Assembly: GCF_900167125.1 (NCBI RefSeq)
Contig: NZ_FUYC01000002.1
Span: 359,106 to 423,105 of the forward strand
Reading direction: 5' to 3'
Origin: Paucidesulfovibrio gracilis DSM 16080
Lineage (GTDB): Bacteria > Desulfobacterota > Desulfovibrionia > Desulfovibrionales > Desulfovibrionaceae
DNA: 64,000 bases
A program made the translations under genes and the position numbers. Every line of letters starts with the position of its first letter. Positions within the stretch are counted from its first letter, which is position 1. The notes under the pieces are model-generated. The model made no database searches and was not told where the DNA came from. It worked only from the letters and a program-made list of their open reading frames with translations. Shown piece after piece: positions 55,760 through 64,000 of this stretch.

Positions 55760-56215
55760 TTATTCTTCGTCGATGGGCAGATTGCTGCTTTCCTTGACCG
55801 TGCGGAGCACGATGGTCGACTTGGTGTTCTTTACGGTGGGGATGCGCCCGATTTTGGCGAGCATTTCAGCCAGGCGTTCCGTGTCCTGCACCCGAATTTT
55901 GACAAGATAGGAATCCTGCCCGGCGCAGTAGTGGACTTCGAGAACGCCGGGGATGGAGGCGAGCAGTTCCCCGGTGGAGGTGGATCCCACTTCTTCTTCC
56001 ACGCTGACCAGGGTAAAGGAAGTGAGTCCCAGCCCTGCGGCGAGGGGGGCCACTCGGGCCTCATAACCTTGAATAACGCCGTTCGCTTCCAGCTTTCGGA
56101 TGCGTTCCAGGATGGCGGACGGAGCCTTGCCGATCTGACGGGCTATGTCGGCATTAGTGGTGCGGGCATTTTTCTGGAGAATGTTCAAGATTTTTTTGTT
56201 CGCGTTGTCGATCAT
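55760..56215 (-). CDS. Lrp/AsnC-family transcription regulator
   Basis: 151 residues. N-terminal winged helix-turn-helix (ILNILQKNARTTNADIARQIGKAPSAILERIRKLEANGVI) and a C-terminal RAM ligand domain (GVLEVHYCAGQDSYLVKIRV). Lrp-type proteins bind amino acids. It lies 24 bases upstream of putA on the same strand and diverges from the liv operon, so proline or branched-chain amino acids are the obvious effectors. Its own promoter overlaps a palindrome, suggesting autoregulation. Confidence 0.9.
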   Translation of the reverse strand: MIDNANKKILNILQKNARTTNADIARQIGKAPSAILERIRKLEANGVIQGYEARVAPLAAGLGLTSFTLVSVEEEVGSTSTGELLASIPGVLEVHYCAGQDSYLVKIRVQDTERLAEMLAKIGRIPTVKNTKSTIVLRTVKESSNLPIDEE

Positions 56216-56237
56216 TCTTTTTTGCCTTGTCTATGGA

Positions 56238-56344
56238 GAATAAAATTCAGCCTATGTTTAATTTTCAATAATGTAAAGTTCGTGCAAAAAGGCTTTGGAT
56301 CGTCGAAAGTTCGGAGAATTAAGCAATGAACAGAATTTAATTCT
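56238..56344. promoter_or_regulatory. candidate Lrp operators and lrp promoter
   Basis: Three related AT palindromes lie between lrp and livG: GAATAAAATTC (56238-56248), half-site AGAATTAA (56315-56322) and AGAATTTAATTCT (56332-56344, perfect). The first covers the -10 of a minus-strand promoter with -35 TTGAAA (56268-56263), 17-base spacer and -10 TTTTAT (56245-56240). This fits autoregulation and divergent control. Confidence 0.5.
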
Positions 56345-56404
56345 AAAAAAATAGCAAAGTCAAGACCAAAATTCGAAACAACTCACTGTTTTCCAAAAAA
56401 ATGC

Positions 56405-56432
56405 TTGGAATGTTTCTCGATTGTGTTTATAC
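56405..56432 (+). promoter_or_regulatory. candidate livG promoter, almost leaderless
   Basis: TTGGAA (56405-56410), 16-base spacer, TTATAC (56427-56432). The start codon at 56443 would be only a few bases from the transcription start, and no ribosome site precedes it. Confidence 0.45.
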
Positions 56433-56442
56433 AACAAACACT

Positions 56443-57198
56443 ATGGCTACTCTCAAACTCGACGACGTAAGCATCCATTTCGGCGGCGTGCAGGCATTGT
56501 CCAAGGTCTCTTTTGAACTCGGCGGCGGCGAGATTCTCGGCCTTATCGGTCCCAACGGGGCGGGCAAAACAACCATATTCAACGTCATCACCGGCGTGTA
56601 TCGGCCTTCTTCGGGCCGGGTCTCCTATGACGGGAGAAGCCTGCTCGGAAAGCGACCCCACCAGATTTTAAAGGCGGGCATTGCCCGAACCTTCCAGAAC
56701 ATCCGGCTCTTCACCGCCATGACCGCGGTGGAGAACTGCATGGTTGCCCAGCACTGCCGGACGGCGGGCAGCGTGCTTGGAGCGGTGTTCCGCACCCCGG
56801 CGCAGCGTCGCGAGGAAAGCCGGACCCATGAGCGCGCCATGGAAGCGTTGCGTTTCATGGGCATGGAGGACAAGGCGGACGAAGCCGCGCGCAATCTTCC
56901 GTATGGCCGTCAGCGCCACCTGGAGATCGCCCGGGCGTTGGCGTCCCACCCCCAAACAATTTTGTTGGATGAACCCGCTGCCGGGCTGAACCCCGTGGAA
57001 AGCGCGGAACTCATGCGCGTCATTGAGCGTATCGCCGCGCAGGGCATCAATGTCCTGCTGGTGGAACACGACATGAAGGTTGTTATGGGTGTGTGTCACC
57101 GCGTGGTGGTCATGGACTATGGACAGCTCATTGCCAAGGGGCGGCCCGAAGAGGTGCAGCGTGATCCCAAGGTCATTGAGGCCTATCTCGGCCAATAA
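56443..57198 (+). CDS. livG: branched-chain amino-acid ABC transporter ATPase LivG
   Basis: 251 residues from ATG 56443, which fits the family start; in-frame ATGs at 56401 and 56410 would add residues with no family support. Walker A GPNGAGKT, modified signature LPYGRQRHLEIARAL, Walker B ILLDEPAAGLNP and VEHDMKVVM are characteristic of LivG. No ribosome site is seen, so initiation may be leaderless. It is first in a livG-J-H-M-F order. Confidence 0.9.
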   Translation: MATLKLDDVSIHFGGVQALSKVSFELGGGEILGLIGPNGAGKTTIFNVITGVYRPSSGRVSYDGRSLLGKRPHQILKAGIARTFQNIRLFTAMTAVENCMVAQHCRTAGSVLGAVFRTPAQRREESRTHERAMEALRFMGMEDKADEAARNLPYGRQRHLEIARALASHPQTILLDEPAAGLNPVESAELMRVIERIAAQGINVLLVEHDMKVVMGVCHRVVVMDYGQLIAKGRPEEVQRDPKVIEAYLGQ

Positions 57199-57221
57199 TC
57201 AATCATGAGGAGGTAGTACTG

Positions 57222-58406
57222 ATGAAACGGTTTTCGCTTATGGCGTTCCTCGGTGTTCTGCTGCTGGGTCTGCTGCTGGCAGGCTGCGGCGGCGAGGAAA
57301 AAAAGGCTGACGAGGCCGCTTCCGCTGGTCAGGCCGAAGAAGCCCTGCCCGTGCTCAAAATCGGCTCCATCAGCCCCCTGACCGGACCGTACTCTGCCGA
57401 CGGCAACGACATCGCCAACGGCGTGCGGGCGGCCATCGACGTGATCAAGGCCCAGGGCGGACTTGAAGGCTTCAGCGATATCGTCCTCTTCGCCGAGGAC
57501 ACCGCCTGCGATCCTAAACAGGCCGTGGCCGCCGCCAACAAGCTCATTTCCGAGGAAGTGGTCGGCGTTGTGGGGGCGTACTGCTCCAGCTCCACCATTC
57601 CGGCCTCGGCGACTCTGGATCCGGAAGGCATCTTCACCGTCACTCCCGGCTCCACCAGCCCCAAGGTCACGGAGCGCGGCCTGCAGCATATGTTCCGCAT
57701 CTGCGGGCGTGACGACCACCAGGCTCCCGCCGCGGTCAAGTTCATGACCGATTATCTGGAAGCCAAAACCATCTTCATCGTTGATGACAAGACGACCTAC
57801 TCCCAGGGCTTGGCCGATGAAGTGGCCATGAATTGCGAAAAGGTCGGCATTGAGGTGCTGGCTCACGATCACGTAAACCAGGGCGACAAGGACTATTCCG
57901 CGGTGCTTACCAAGGTGCGTCAGGCCAATCCGGACGTGTTCTACATTTCGCTCCAGAACTCGGCTACGGGGGCGCTCATGCTCCTGCAGGCCAAGCGTAT
58001 GGGCATCGAAGCCCAGTGCATGGGCCAGGATGCGGTTTTCCATCCGCAGCTTATTGAAATCGCCAAGGAAGCGGCCGAAGGTGCCTGCCTGACCTTCGGG
58101 TATACCGATACCACCACGGACACCTATAAGGTCTTCCAGGAAGCCAATGCCGAGTACGGCAAGGTCGGTGCCTACTCCGCCTATGCATATGACTCGGCCA
58201 TGTGTCTGTTCAATGCCATCCGCGCCGCCGGTTCCACTGATCCGGCCAAGGTGCGTGCCGCCATGCTGGAACTGGACTTCCAGGGCGCCTCCAAGCGAGT
58301 GAAGTTCCAGCCCAATGGAGATTCCGGTTCTGACTATGTGGTCTTCAAGGTGATGGAAGGGAAGCTCGTACCCTTCTGGAATCCGCGTACCGGCGAGCCT
58401 TTCTAG
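57222..58406 (+). CDS. livJ: branched-chain amino-acid binding lipoprotein
   Basis: 394 residues, GAGGAGG before ATG. Lipobox ending at Cys22 (LLLAGC), short acidic linker, then a type I periplasmic binding fold (KIGSISPLTGPYSADGNDIANGV, VVGVVGAYCSSSTIPAS, DGKTTYSQGLADE-like segment). It collects leucine, isoleucine, valine or related ligands for LivHMGF. Being a lipoprotein is unusual for E. coli LivJ but normal in this group. Confidence 0.9.
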   Translation: MKRFSLMAFLGVLLLGLLLAGCGGEEKKADEAASAGQAEEALPVLKIGSISPLTGPYSADGNDIANGVRAAIDVIKAQGGLEGFSDIVLFAEDTACDPKQAVAAANKLISEEVVGVVGAYCSSSTIPASATLDPEGIFTVTPGSTSPKVTERGLQHMFRICGRDDHQAPAAVKFMTDYLEAKTIFIVDDKTTYSQGLADEVAMNCEKVGIEVLAHDHVNQGDKDYSAVLTKVRQANPDVFYISLQNSATGALMLLQAKRMGIEAQCMGQDAVFHPQLIEIAKEAAEGACLTFGYTDTTTDTYKVFQEANAEYGKVGAYSAYAYDSAMCLFNAIRAAGSTDPAKVRAAMLELDFQGASKRVKFQPNGDSGSDYVVFKVMEGKLVPFWNPRTGEPF

Positions 58407-58431
58407 TCTGAAATAAACAACGACGAACCAC

Positions 58432-58451
58432 AGGGAGCCTTCGGGCTCCCT
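58432..58451 (+). repeat. UUCG-capped stem between livJ and livH
   Basis: AGGGAGCC pairs with GGCTCCCT around a TTCG tetraloop. Without a T run it most likely stabilises the livJ message and lowers downstream expression. Confidence 0.75.
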
Positions 58452-58466
58452 GATCTGCGAGTTCCT

Positions 58467-59396
58467 ATGGATAATGCATTCACCTTCTTCGCCCAGCAGA
58501 TGCTGAACGGCCTGACACTCGGCGGACTGTATGCCCTCATCGCCTTGGGATACACCATGGTCTACGGCATCATTCAGCTCATTAACTTCGCGCATGGCGA
58601 GTTCTTCGCCGCAGGCGGTTATATGGGCGTGATCCTGCTCAGTTACATGGCGGGAGCCGGATACATGGACACCCACCCCTGGCTGTGCATTGGGTTTTCC
58701 CTTGTGCTGTCCATGGTGTATTGCGCCATGCTGGCCATGGCCGTCGAAAAAGTGGCCTATAAGCCGTTGCGTCATTCTTCCCGACTGTCCGTGTTGCTTT
58801 CGGCGCTGGGCATGTCCATCTTTTTGCAGAACGCCCTCATGCTTACCCAGGGCGTGTACGACAAAGCTTACCCCGGGGGGATTTTCGGCGCACCGTTCGA
58901 GGTGGGCGGGGTCATCGTAAATTACATGCAGATTCTCATCCTGGCGCTTACTGCCGGACTGCTCGTGGCGTTGAACTTTTTGGTTTTCAAGACCCGCGTG
59001 GGCCGGGCTATGCGCGCTACAGCGCAGGACAAGGTCATGTCCGCCCTGGTGGGCATCAACTCCAACCGGGTCATCAGCCTGACCTTTGCCATCGGCGCGG
59101 GGCTTGCCGCGGCCGCAGGCATCATGGTGGGCTTCTATTATGGCTCGGTGCGTTTTGAAATGGGGTTCGTGCCGGGAATCAAAGCCTTTGCCGCGGCTGT
59201 GCTGGGCGGCATCGGCAACATCACCGGCGCCATGCTCGGCGGCTTCATCATCGGCATGGTGGAGATCATGGCCGCAGCGTACATCCCGTATGGCGGAGAA
59301 TATAAGGACGTGTGCGCCTTCATCATCCTCATTGCGGTTCTGTACTTCCGACCCACCGGCATCATGGGAGAGAATGTTGATGACACAAGGGTTTAG
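58467..59396 (+). CDS. livH: branched-chain amino-acid ABC permease LivH
   Basis: 309 residues, about eight membrane helices. Family motifs are GLTLGGLYALIALGYTMVYGIIQLINFAHGE near the start and GRAMRATAQDKVMSALVGIN, the ATPase-contact loop. It overlaps livM by 17 bases. Confidence 0.93.
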   Translation: MDNAFTFFAQQMLNGLTLGGLYALIALGYTMVYGIIQLINFAHGEFFAAGGYMGVILLSYMAGAGYMDTHPWLCIGFSLVLSMVYCAMLAMAVEKVAYKPLRHSSRLSVLLSALGMSIFLQNALMLTQGVYDKAYPGGIFGAPFEVGGVIVNYMQILILALTAGLLVALNFLVFKTRVGRAMRATAQDKVMSALVGINSNRVISLTFAIGAGLAAAAGIMVGFYYGSVRFEMGFVPGIKAFAAAVLGGIGNITGAMLGGFIIGMVEIMAAAYIPYGGEYKDVCAFIILIAVLYFRPTGIMGENVDDTRV

Positions 59397-60600
59397 GAAA
59401 CAGCTTCTCTACTTTTTGGTGGCCCTGGTCTGGTTGTTTGCCCTGCTATGGCCGTTGTTGGACATCCGGCCCGACGGCACGCTCGGCTTTTGGCGTAGTT
59501 TTGCGGCCTGGTCCCCCATCGCCGTGGTGATCACCATCATTTTCGTCCTCTACCAGATCAAACAGGCGGGCTGGCTGAACAAACCCTTTCAGATGCTGGA
59601 GTCCGGGCGTGAGGTCGTTGGGTGCCGCTTGAGCCGGGTTCCCACCTGGGTCTGGTTCCTGCTCATCGCCGCCGTATTCTTTTTTATTCCCCAGTTTACG
59701 GAGCGCCGGGTACACGACATCCTTATCCAGGTGCTCGTTTACATCTGTCTGGGGCTGGGGCTGAACATCGTCATCGGTCTGTGCGGCTTGCTGGACCTCG
59801 GGTTTATCGCGTTTTACGGCGTGGGCGCCTATACCTACGCGCTGCTCTCCCTGCACTACGGGGTATGTTTTTGGCTGGCGCTGCCCGTGGCCGGATTCTT
59901 CGCCATGATCGCGGGCTGCATCATCGGGTATCCCACCCTGCGCATGCGCGGGGATTATCTGGCCATTGTCACGTTGGGATTCGGGGAAATCGTGCGGATC
60001 ATCCTCAACAACTGGATGAGTCTGACCAACGGACCCAATGGTGTCATGGCCAAACCGTTGACCATTCCCATGCCCGTGTTCGAGGGGGGCTTCCATATCG
60101 AGCAGCTGGCGCTTCGCAGTCTGGGCGATCTGTATTACGTGGTCTTTTTCATGGCCATTGTGGTTATCATCGCGGTGAACCGTTTGAATTTCTCCCGTAT
60201 CGGGCGGGCCTGGGAGGCCATTCGCGAGGATGAGACCGCGGCCGAACTCATGGGGGTGAACACCTTTGCCTTCAAGCTGATGGCCTATGCCATGGGCGCG
60301 GTATTCGGCGGGCTGGCCGGCGCGTTCTTTGCGGCGCGCATGGGGTTTGTCGCCCCGGAGAGCTTCACCTTTCTTGAGTCGGCATTGGTGCTTTCCATCG
60401 TGGTGCTCGGCGGCATGGGATCCATCCCCGGCATTATCCTTGGCGCGTTCGCCATCATCGCACTGCCCGAGGTGTTCCGTGAATTCCAGATGTACCGCAT
60501 GCTCGCCTTTGGCGGCGCCATGACATTCATGATGCTGGTCCGACCCGCGGGCCTGATTCCGGCCAAGCGCATGGGCAAACGTGGAGAGGAGGAAGAATAG
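59380..60600 (+). CDS. livM: branched-chain amino-acid ABC permease LivM
   Basis: 406 residues from ATG 59380, nine bases after GGGAG; ATG 59374 is too close to that site. The first 100 residues carry extra helices, then the LivM core: LGLGLNIVIGLCGLLDLGFIAFYGVGAYT and GRAWEAIREDETAAELMGVNT. It forms the channel with LivH. Confidence 0.92.
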   Translation: MTQGFRKQLLYFLVALVWLFALLWPLLDIRPDGTLGFWRSFAAWSPIAVVITIIFVLYQIKQAGWLNKPFQMLESGREVVGCRLSRVPTWVWFLLIAAVFFFIPQFTERRVHDILIQVLVYICLGLGLNIVIGLCGLLDLGFIAFYGVGAYTYALLSLHYGVCFWLALPVAGFFAMIAGCIIGYPTLRMRGDYLAIVTLGFGEIVRIILNNWMSLTNGPNGVMAKPLTIPMPVFEGGFHIEQLALRSLGDLYYVVFFMAIVVIIAVNRLNFSRIGRAWEAIREDETAAELMGVNTFAFKLMAYAMGAVFGGLAGAFFAARMGFVAPESFTFLESALVLSIVVLGGMGSIPGIILGAFAIIALPEVFREFQMYRMLAFGGAMTFMMLVRPAGLIPAKRMGKRGEEEE

Positions 60601-60602
60601 GC

Positions 60603-61325
60603 ATGGCCGGGGAAACCATTCTTGAACTCAAGGAAGTGGCCGCACATTACGGACGGATTCAGGCGCTTAAGGGTATTTCCCTTTCCGTGCGGGAAGGGGA
60701 GGTCGTTTCCATTATTGGAGCCAACGGCGCGGGCAAGTCCACCACGCTGATGACCATTTGCGGCATTGTTCGCGCCAGTCAAGGGACCGTCTGGTATCAA
60801 GGGCGGGATATCACCAGGATCAACGCGGATAAGTTGCCGCGGATGGGCTTGTGCCAGGTGCCGGAAGGACGGCGCATCTTCCCCCGGCTCAGTGTTGCGG
60901 AAAATTTGGATATGGGCGCTTTTTTTCGACGCAGCAAGCGGCGTATCCGCGAGGATACGGAAATGGTCTACGACTATTTCCCCCGTTTGCGTGAGCGGCG
61001 CAATCAGGCCGGTGGTACGCTTTCCGGCGGCGAACAGCAGATGTTGGCCATTGGCCGGGCGCTCATGAGCCGCCCACGGCTACTGCTGCTGGACGAACCT
61101 TCCCTGGGGCTGGCTCCGCTCATTGTCCAGCAGATTTTCGACATTGTGCAGACCATCAACAAGGAACAAGGCGTGACCATTCTTCTGGTGGAGCAAAACG
61201 CCAACCTGGCGCTCCAGGCTTCCAACCGGGGCTATGTGTTGGAGACGGGGGATGTGGTCATGGCTGACGACGCGGCCGCATTGCTCGACAATCCGGACAT
61301 CCGTAAGGCTTACCTTGGGGAGTGA
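60603..61325 (+). CDS. livF: branched-chain amino-acid ABC transporter ATPase LivF
   Basis: 240 residues, GAGGAGG upstream. Walker A GANGAGKS, QVPEGRRIFPRLSV, signature LSGGEQQML, Walker B LLLLDEPSLGLAP, and VEQNANLAL; all are LivF landmarks. Last gene of the liv operon, followed by a terminator. Confidence 0.95.
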   Translation: MAGETILELKEVAAHYGRIQALKGISLSVREGEVVSIIGANGAGKSTTLMTICGIVRASQGTVWYQGRDITRINADKLPRMGLCQVPEGRRIFPRLSVAENLDMGAFFRRSKRRIREDTEMVYDYFPRLRERRNQAGGTLSGGEQQMLAIGRALMSRPRLLLLDEPSLGLAPLIVQQIFDIVQTINKEQGVTILLVEQNANLALQASNRGYVLETGDVVMADDAAALLDNPDIRKAYLGE

Positions 61326-61376
61326 CCTCGTCGGCTTTCTTCCGACATTGAAATCATCCGATGTTTGATCGGGCTG

Positions 61377-61405
61377 AAACAGACCGTCCTGGAGCGGTCT
61401 GTTTT
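61377..61405 (+). terminator. terminator of the liv operon
   Basis: AAACAGACCG pairs with CGGTCTGTTT around eight bases, then TTTT. Confidence 0.8.
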
Positions 61406-61507
61406 CGTATGCCCGCCGAACAGAAGTGGCACGAAAACCGTTTCGAATAGCGGTTTTGATGTGCGGTTCGGCTTGCCAATGCCACTACAAGGCGGTAAGA
61501 CTCGGAC

Positions 61508-62299
61508 GTGGAAAAGCGAAAGGAAAAGGTTTCGCATGAGGGGTGCGGCGCACGTGCTTTCCTGCCTGGGCAGGAGGAGCAGGCGCAGAAGGAATATTTA
61601 TCCCAAAATGTGGAAAGGCTCAAGGTGCGTGCCGCCGGGCGTGACTGGCTTTTGGAGCGTACGGGCGACATGGAGTCCCTGTGGGCCGAAATGGACCAGG
61701 AGGCGTTCGGCGAGGATGAACGTCTGCCGTATTGGGCCGAGGTTTGGCCCGCCAGCCTGCTGGTTTGTGAAAAGTTGCAGCAGGAACAACACCGCATCCA
61801 GGGACGGATTTGCCTGGACGTTGGGTGCGGGTTGGGAATTTCCGCTCTGGTGGGATCCCGGCTTGGTGCCCGTGTCGTGGCGTTCGATTATGAACCCCGC
61901 GCCGTGCGGTTCGCCCATGCCAACGCCCGGTTGAACAACGTGCCGTCACCTCTTTGGACGATCATGGATTGGCGTTTCCCGGCGTTAGCCCGGCAAGCCT
62001 TTGATTTCATCTGGGGTGGGGACGTGCTCTATGAAAAACGCTTTTTCGAGCCGCTGGAGGCGCTGTTTGAACATTGTCTTACTCCCCGGGGAGAAATCTG
62101 GCTCGGTGAGCCGGAACGGACCGTATCCCGGCCTGTGTGGGATCGGCTGCGGCATCGGGGCTGGCAATGTGACATCGTGCTCAGGGAAAAGGTCGCCCTG
62201 GGCGGGCAGAATCAGACCGTACGCCTTTGGAGGGTGCGGCGCGGAGCCACAGCGGACGGCTTGGCTGTTTCTTCCGGTGCTACCGGAACGCGGCCGTGA
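61508..62299 (+). CDS. class I SAM-dependent methyltransferase (METTL/Nnt1-like)
   Basis: 263 residues from a GTG with only a weak site, so the start is uncertain. The SAM-binding loop is CLDVGCGLGISALVGSRLGA near residue 105, preceded by LPYWAEVWPASLLVCEKL, a pattern of the lysine methyltransferase 16 group, and followed by FDFIWGGDVLYEKRFFEPL. The likely substrate is a protein lysine, but none can be named. Cytoplasmic. It precedes nikR by 113 bases. Confidence 0.75.
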   Translation: MEKRKEKVSHEGCGARAFLPGQEEQAQKEYLSQNVERLKVRAAGRDWLLERTGDMESLWAEMDQEAFGEDERLPYWAEVWPASLLVCEKLQQEQHRIQGRICLDVGCGLGISALVGSRLGARVVAFDYEPRAVRFAHANARLNNVPSPLWTIMDWRFPALARQAFDFIWGGDVLYEKRFFEPLEALFEHCLTPRGEIWLGEPERTVSRPVWDRLRHRGWQCDIVLREKVALGGQNQTVRLWRVRRGATADGLAVSSGATGTRP

Positions 62300-62348
62300 T
62301 GTGTGGAATGCAGAGGGAAGGGCAACTATTCCATGTGATGCCGGAAAC

Positions 62349-62360
62349 CCGTTGCAACGG
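62349..62360. promoter_or_regulatory. palindrome upstream of nikR
   Basis: CCGTTGCAACGG is a perfect 12-bp palindrome, extended on both sides by AAAC/GTTT. It lies six bases before a good -35 element (TTGACT at 62367-62372). It could be an operator for NikR itself or another regulator. Confidence 0.4.
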
Positions 62361-62412
62361 TTTATATTGACTGATTCGGAAACGGCAGCATGTTCGAAAG
62401 GAGAGACTGAGA

Positions 62413-62832
62413 ATGGGAAAAACCATCCGATTCGGCGTATCGTTGGATTCCGATCTGCTTGAAAAATTTGATTCCCTGTGCCGGGAAAAAAGTTACCAAA
62501 CCCGGTCCGAGGCCATTCGCGACCTGATCCGCAACACCCTGGTGCAGCGGGAGTGGGAGGAAGCCGAGGGCGAGGTGGCCGGAACACTGACCATGGTGTA
62601 TGATCATCATCAAAGCGGTCTGGCCCAGCGGCTTACGGAAATTCAACACGAGGCGCACGACGTGGTCCTCTCTTCTCTTCATTGTCATCTGGATCATTAC
62701 AACTGTCTGGAAGTGCTGGTATTGCGGGGTGATGCCGAGATTATTAAACATCTTGGGCAACGGCTTATTTCCACCAAGGGTGTGAAGCACGGTAACCTCA
62801 ACTTGACCACGACAGGAAAAGGATTGTTTTGA
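62413..62832 (+). CDS. nikR: nickel-responsive regulator NikR
   Basis: 139 residues, AGGAGA upstream. N-terminal ribbon-helix-helix ([19 protein letters not shown] ... [10 protein letters not shown]) and C-terminal ACT-like nickel domain. The four nickel ligands of E. coli NikR are all present: His79, His90, His92 and Cys98. It represses nickel uptake when nickel is plentiful, relevant to an organism with nickel-iron hydrogenases. Its stop overlaps the folE2 start. Confidence 0.93.
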   Translation: MGKTIRFGVSLDSDLLEKFDSLCREKSYQTRSEAIRDLIRNTLVQREWEEAEGEVAGTLTMVYDHHQSGLAQRLTEIQHEAHDVVLSSLHCHLDHYNCLEVLVLRGDAEIIKHLGQRLISTKGVKHGNLNLTTTGKGLF

Positions 62833-63662
62833 GCAAGACGCAAAGGGGCGCGGATCACGTCCGCCCAGCCGACGCCAAGGCGGGCATGGAGGACGTGCAG
62901 AACGGCAGGGCCAGCATCGCCATGCCCATTGATCGTGTGGGGGTAAAGGATATTCGCTTGCCGCTCCTGGTGCGCGACCGGGTGCAGGGTTCCCAACACA
63001 CTGTGGCCAGCGTGGACCTTTCCGTGGATCTGCCAGCGCATTTCAAGGGTACGCACATGAGCCGCTTTGTGGAGGCGCTTGAAGGGTGGTCCGAGGAGTT
63101 GGATTATGCTTCGTTCAAGCGCCTTTTGGCGAACATCACGGAGCGGTTGAACGCCCGCCGCGCCTATGCGGAATTGCGGTTTCCCTTTTTTCTGCATCGC
63201 AGCGCCCCGGCCAGCGGCGGCAAGAGCATGATGGGCTACGATTGTTCGCTGGTGGGGGAATATGAGGACGGGGAACTCGTTTTCACCCTTGGGGTGGAGG
63301 TGCCGGTCATGACGGTCTGTCCTTGTTCCCTGGCCATCAGTGAGCAGGGCGCCCACAGTCAGCGGGCTATCGTGCGGGTATTGGCCCGGTTTACCGGGCT
63401 GCTCTGGCTGGAGGATTTGATTGAAATTTGTGAATCCGCCGGGTCTTCGCCCGTGTATACGCTGCTCAAGCGTGCGGATGAAAAATACGTGACCGAGAGT
63501 GCGTTTGCCAATCCCGCCTTTGTGGAAGACGTGGTCCGCTCTGTGGCGCGTGGTTTGTCCGAACATCCCAAAGTCTCCTGGTTCCGGGCTTCGGTGGAAA
63601 GCCAGGAATCCATTCATGCCCACAGCGCATACGCTATTATTGAGCGGGATCTGCGCGACTGA
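62829..63662 (+). CDS. folE2: GTP cyclohydrolase FolE2 (type IB)
   Basis: 277 residues from a TTG that overlaps the nikR stop (TTGA) and follows AAGGA. The family motif with the metal-binding Cys is [20 protein letters not shown], and the late [10 protein letters not shown] also fits. It converts GTP to dihydroneopterin triphosphate, the first step of folate or queuosine synthesis. FolE2 accepts several metals, which gives some sense to being coupled to a metal regulator. Confidence 0.93.
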   Translation: MSKTQRGADHVRPADAKAGMEDVQNGRASIAMPIDRVGVKDIRLPLLVRDRVQGSQHTVASVDLSVDLPAHFKGTHMSRFVEALEGWSEELDYASFKRLLANITERLNARRAYAELRFPFFLHRSAPASGGKSMMGYDCSLVGEYEDGELVFTLGVEVPVMTVCPCSLAISEQGAHSQRAIVRVLARFTGLLWLEDLIEICESAGSSPVYTLLKRADEKYVTESAFANPAFVEDVVRSVARGLSEHPKVSWFRASVESQESIHAHSAYAIIERDLRD

Positions 63663-63754
63663 TCCCTGGGAAATCCATGACATAATTCGGCATCGGACCG
63701 TTGCCTGGACGAAGCTGCGAACGGTGTTTATATTGTGGGATGAAGGGGGCAGTC

Positions 63755-64000
63755 ATGACCCAGGAATCCATTCAAGCCCTGTCCGCGCTGGGAAAGGCCG
63801 TGGAGGTCACGTCCGGTAATCTCGCCAATGTGAACACGCCGGAGTATCAGGCGCGTCGTCTGCGTTTGGAAGACGGCCCGGGCGGCAGGGGAGTGCGAGC
63901 ATCCCATGTGGATGTGGATACCACGCTTGGCCCGCCCATTGCGGAACAACGCCCCGTTGATGCGGGCAGGGCTGCCGCGCCCCGTTCCGGCTCCAATGTG
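63755..64000 (+). CDS. flagellar basal-body rod family protein, N-terminal part (cut by window end)
   Basis: 82 residues are visible before the window ends, in frame to the last base. ATG follows GGGGG. The SALGKAVEVTSGNLANVNTPEYQARR stretch contains the ANVNTP motif of FlgB/FlgC/FlgG rod proteins, and the last residues GSNV match the start of the next conserved block. It could be a flagellar rod or hook-basal paralogue; which one cannot be told from this part. Confidence 0.75.
   Translation, partial: MTQESIQALSALGKAVEVTSGNLANVNTPEYQARRLRLEDGPGGRGVRASHVDVDTTLGPPIAEQRPVDAGRAAAPRSGSNV

Noticed and set aside
53828..56329. Open plus-strand frame of 833 codons opposite putA and lrp
   Set aside because: It runs across two recognised genes and their gap, has no ribosome site, and shows shadow composition.

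Overview
This window looks like ordinary chromosome from a Desulfovibrio-type bacterium (Desulfobacterota). That is an inference from the G+C-rich coding sequence, the gene repertoire (ThyX, two-gene glycine decarboxylase gcvPA/gcvPB, NikR next to FolE2, an EF-G-like paralogue, a divergent DnaA) and the synteny. I see no rRNA or tRNA gene, insertion sequence, prophage or CRISPR array. Coding density is high, and most gene blocks are closed by clear hairpin terminators.

Layout, left to right. 1-9.5 kb: the end of an HDOD protein, an AsmA-like membrane protein, a rhodanese-YceI fusion, a zinc phospholipase C-like protein, then a sugar-phosphate block (degenerate P-loop protein, HAD phosphatase resembling trehalose-6-phosphate phosphatase, beta-phosphoglucomutase/GH65 phosphorylase fusion) and thyX. 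9.5-11.5 kb: a 590-bp AT-rich, hairpin-rich non-coding stretch with DnaA-box-like sites, followed by a divergent dnaA. 11.6-19.5 kb, minus strand: the envelope/translation series rpsB-tsf-pyrH-frr-uppS-cdsA-dxr-rseP-tsaB. 19.6-24.3 kb, minus: an EF-G-like GTPase, plsC and ribonuclease J. 24.6-30.1 kb: two unknown genes, then a CLC chloride carrier, a glycosyltransferase and a tandem pair of GNAT acetyltransferases. 30.2-34.9 kb, minus: gcvH-gcvPA-gcvPB-lpdA, with a long structured leader and an internal attenuator-like hairpin; gcvT is not in the window.

35.4-45.6 kb, plus strand, is the most interesting region. It encodes a secreted vWA protein, an ABC ATPase, an FtsX-type permease, a secreted formylglycine-generating-enzyme-fold protein, a glycine-zipper lipoprotein, a second coiled-coil lipoprotein, a secreted PDZ/S41 protease and a secreted Sel1-repeat protein. 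The first five match, in domain type and apparent partnership, the periplasmic half of the Pseudomonas type VI secretion PpkA/TagQRST signalling pathway. Here, however, the vWA domain is a free secreted protein with no kinase, and no T6SS gene is present. I propose a stand-alone envelope-sensing system.

45.8-64 kb is nutrient handling: a dppABCDF-type peptide ABC operon (minus), an EamA exporter, a bifunctional PutA preceded by an Lrp/AsnC regulator (minus), the divergent livGJHMF branched-chain amino-acid operon, a methyltransferase, translationally coupled nikR-folE2, and the start of a flagellar rod-type protein that runs off the end. Lrp, PutA, Liv, Dpp and the glycine cleavage genes together suggest an organism that uses amino acids and peptides.
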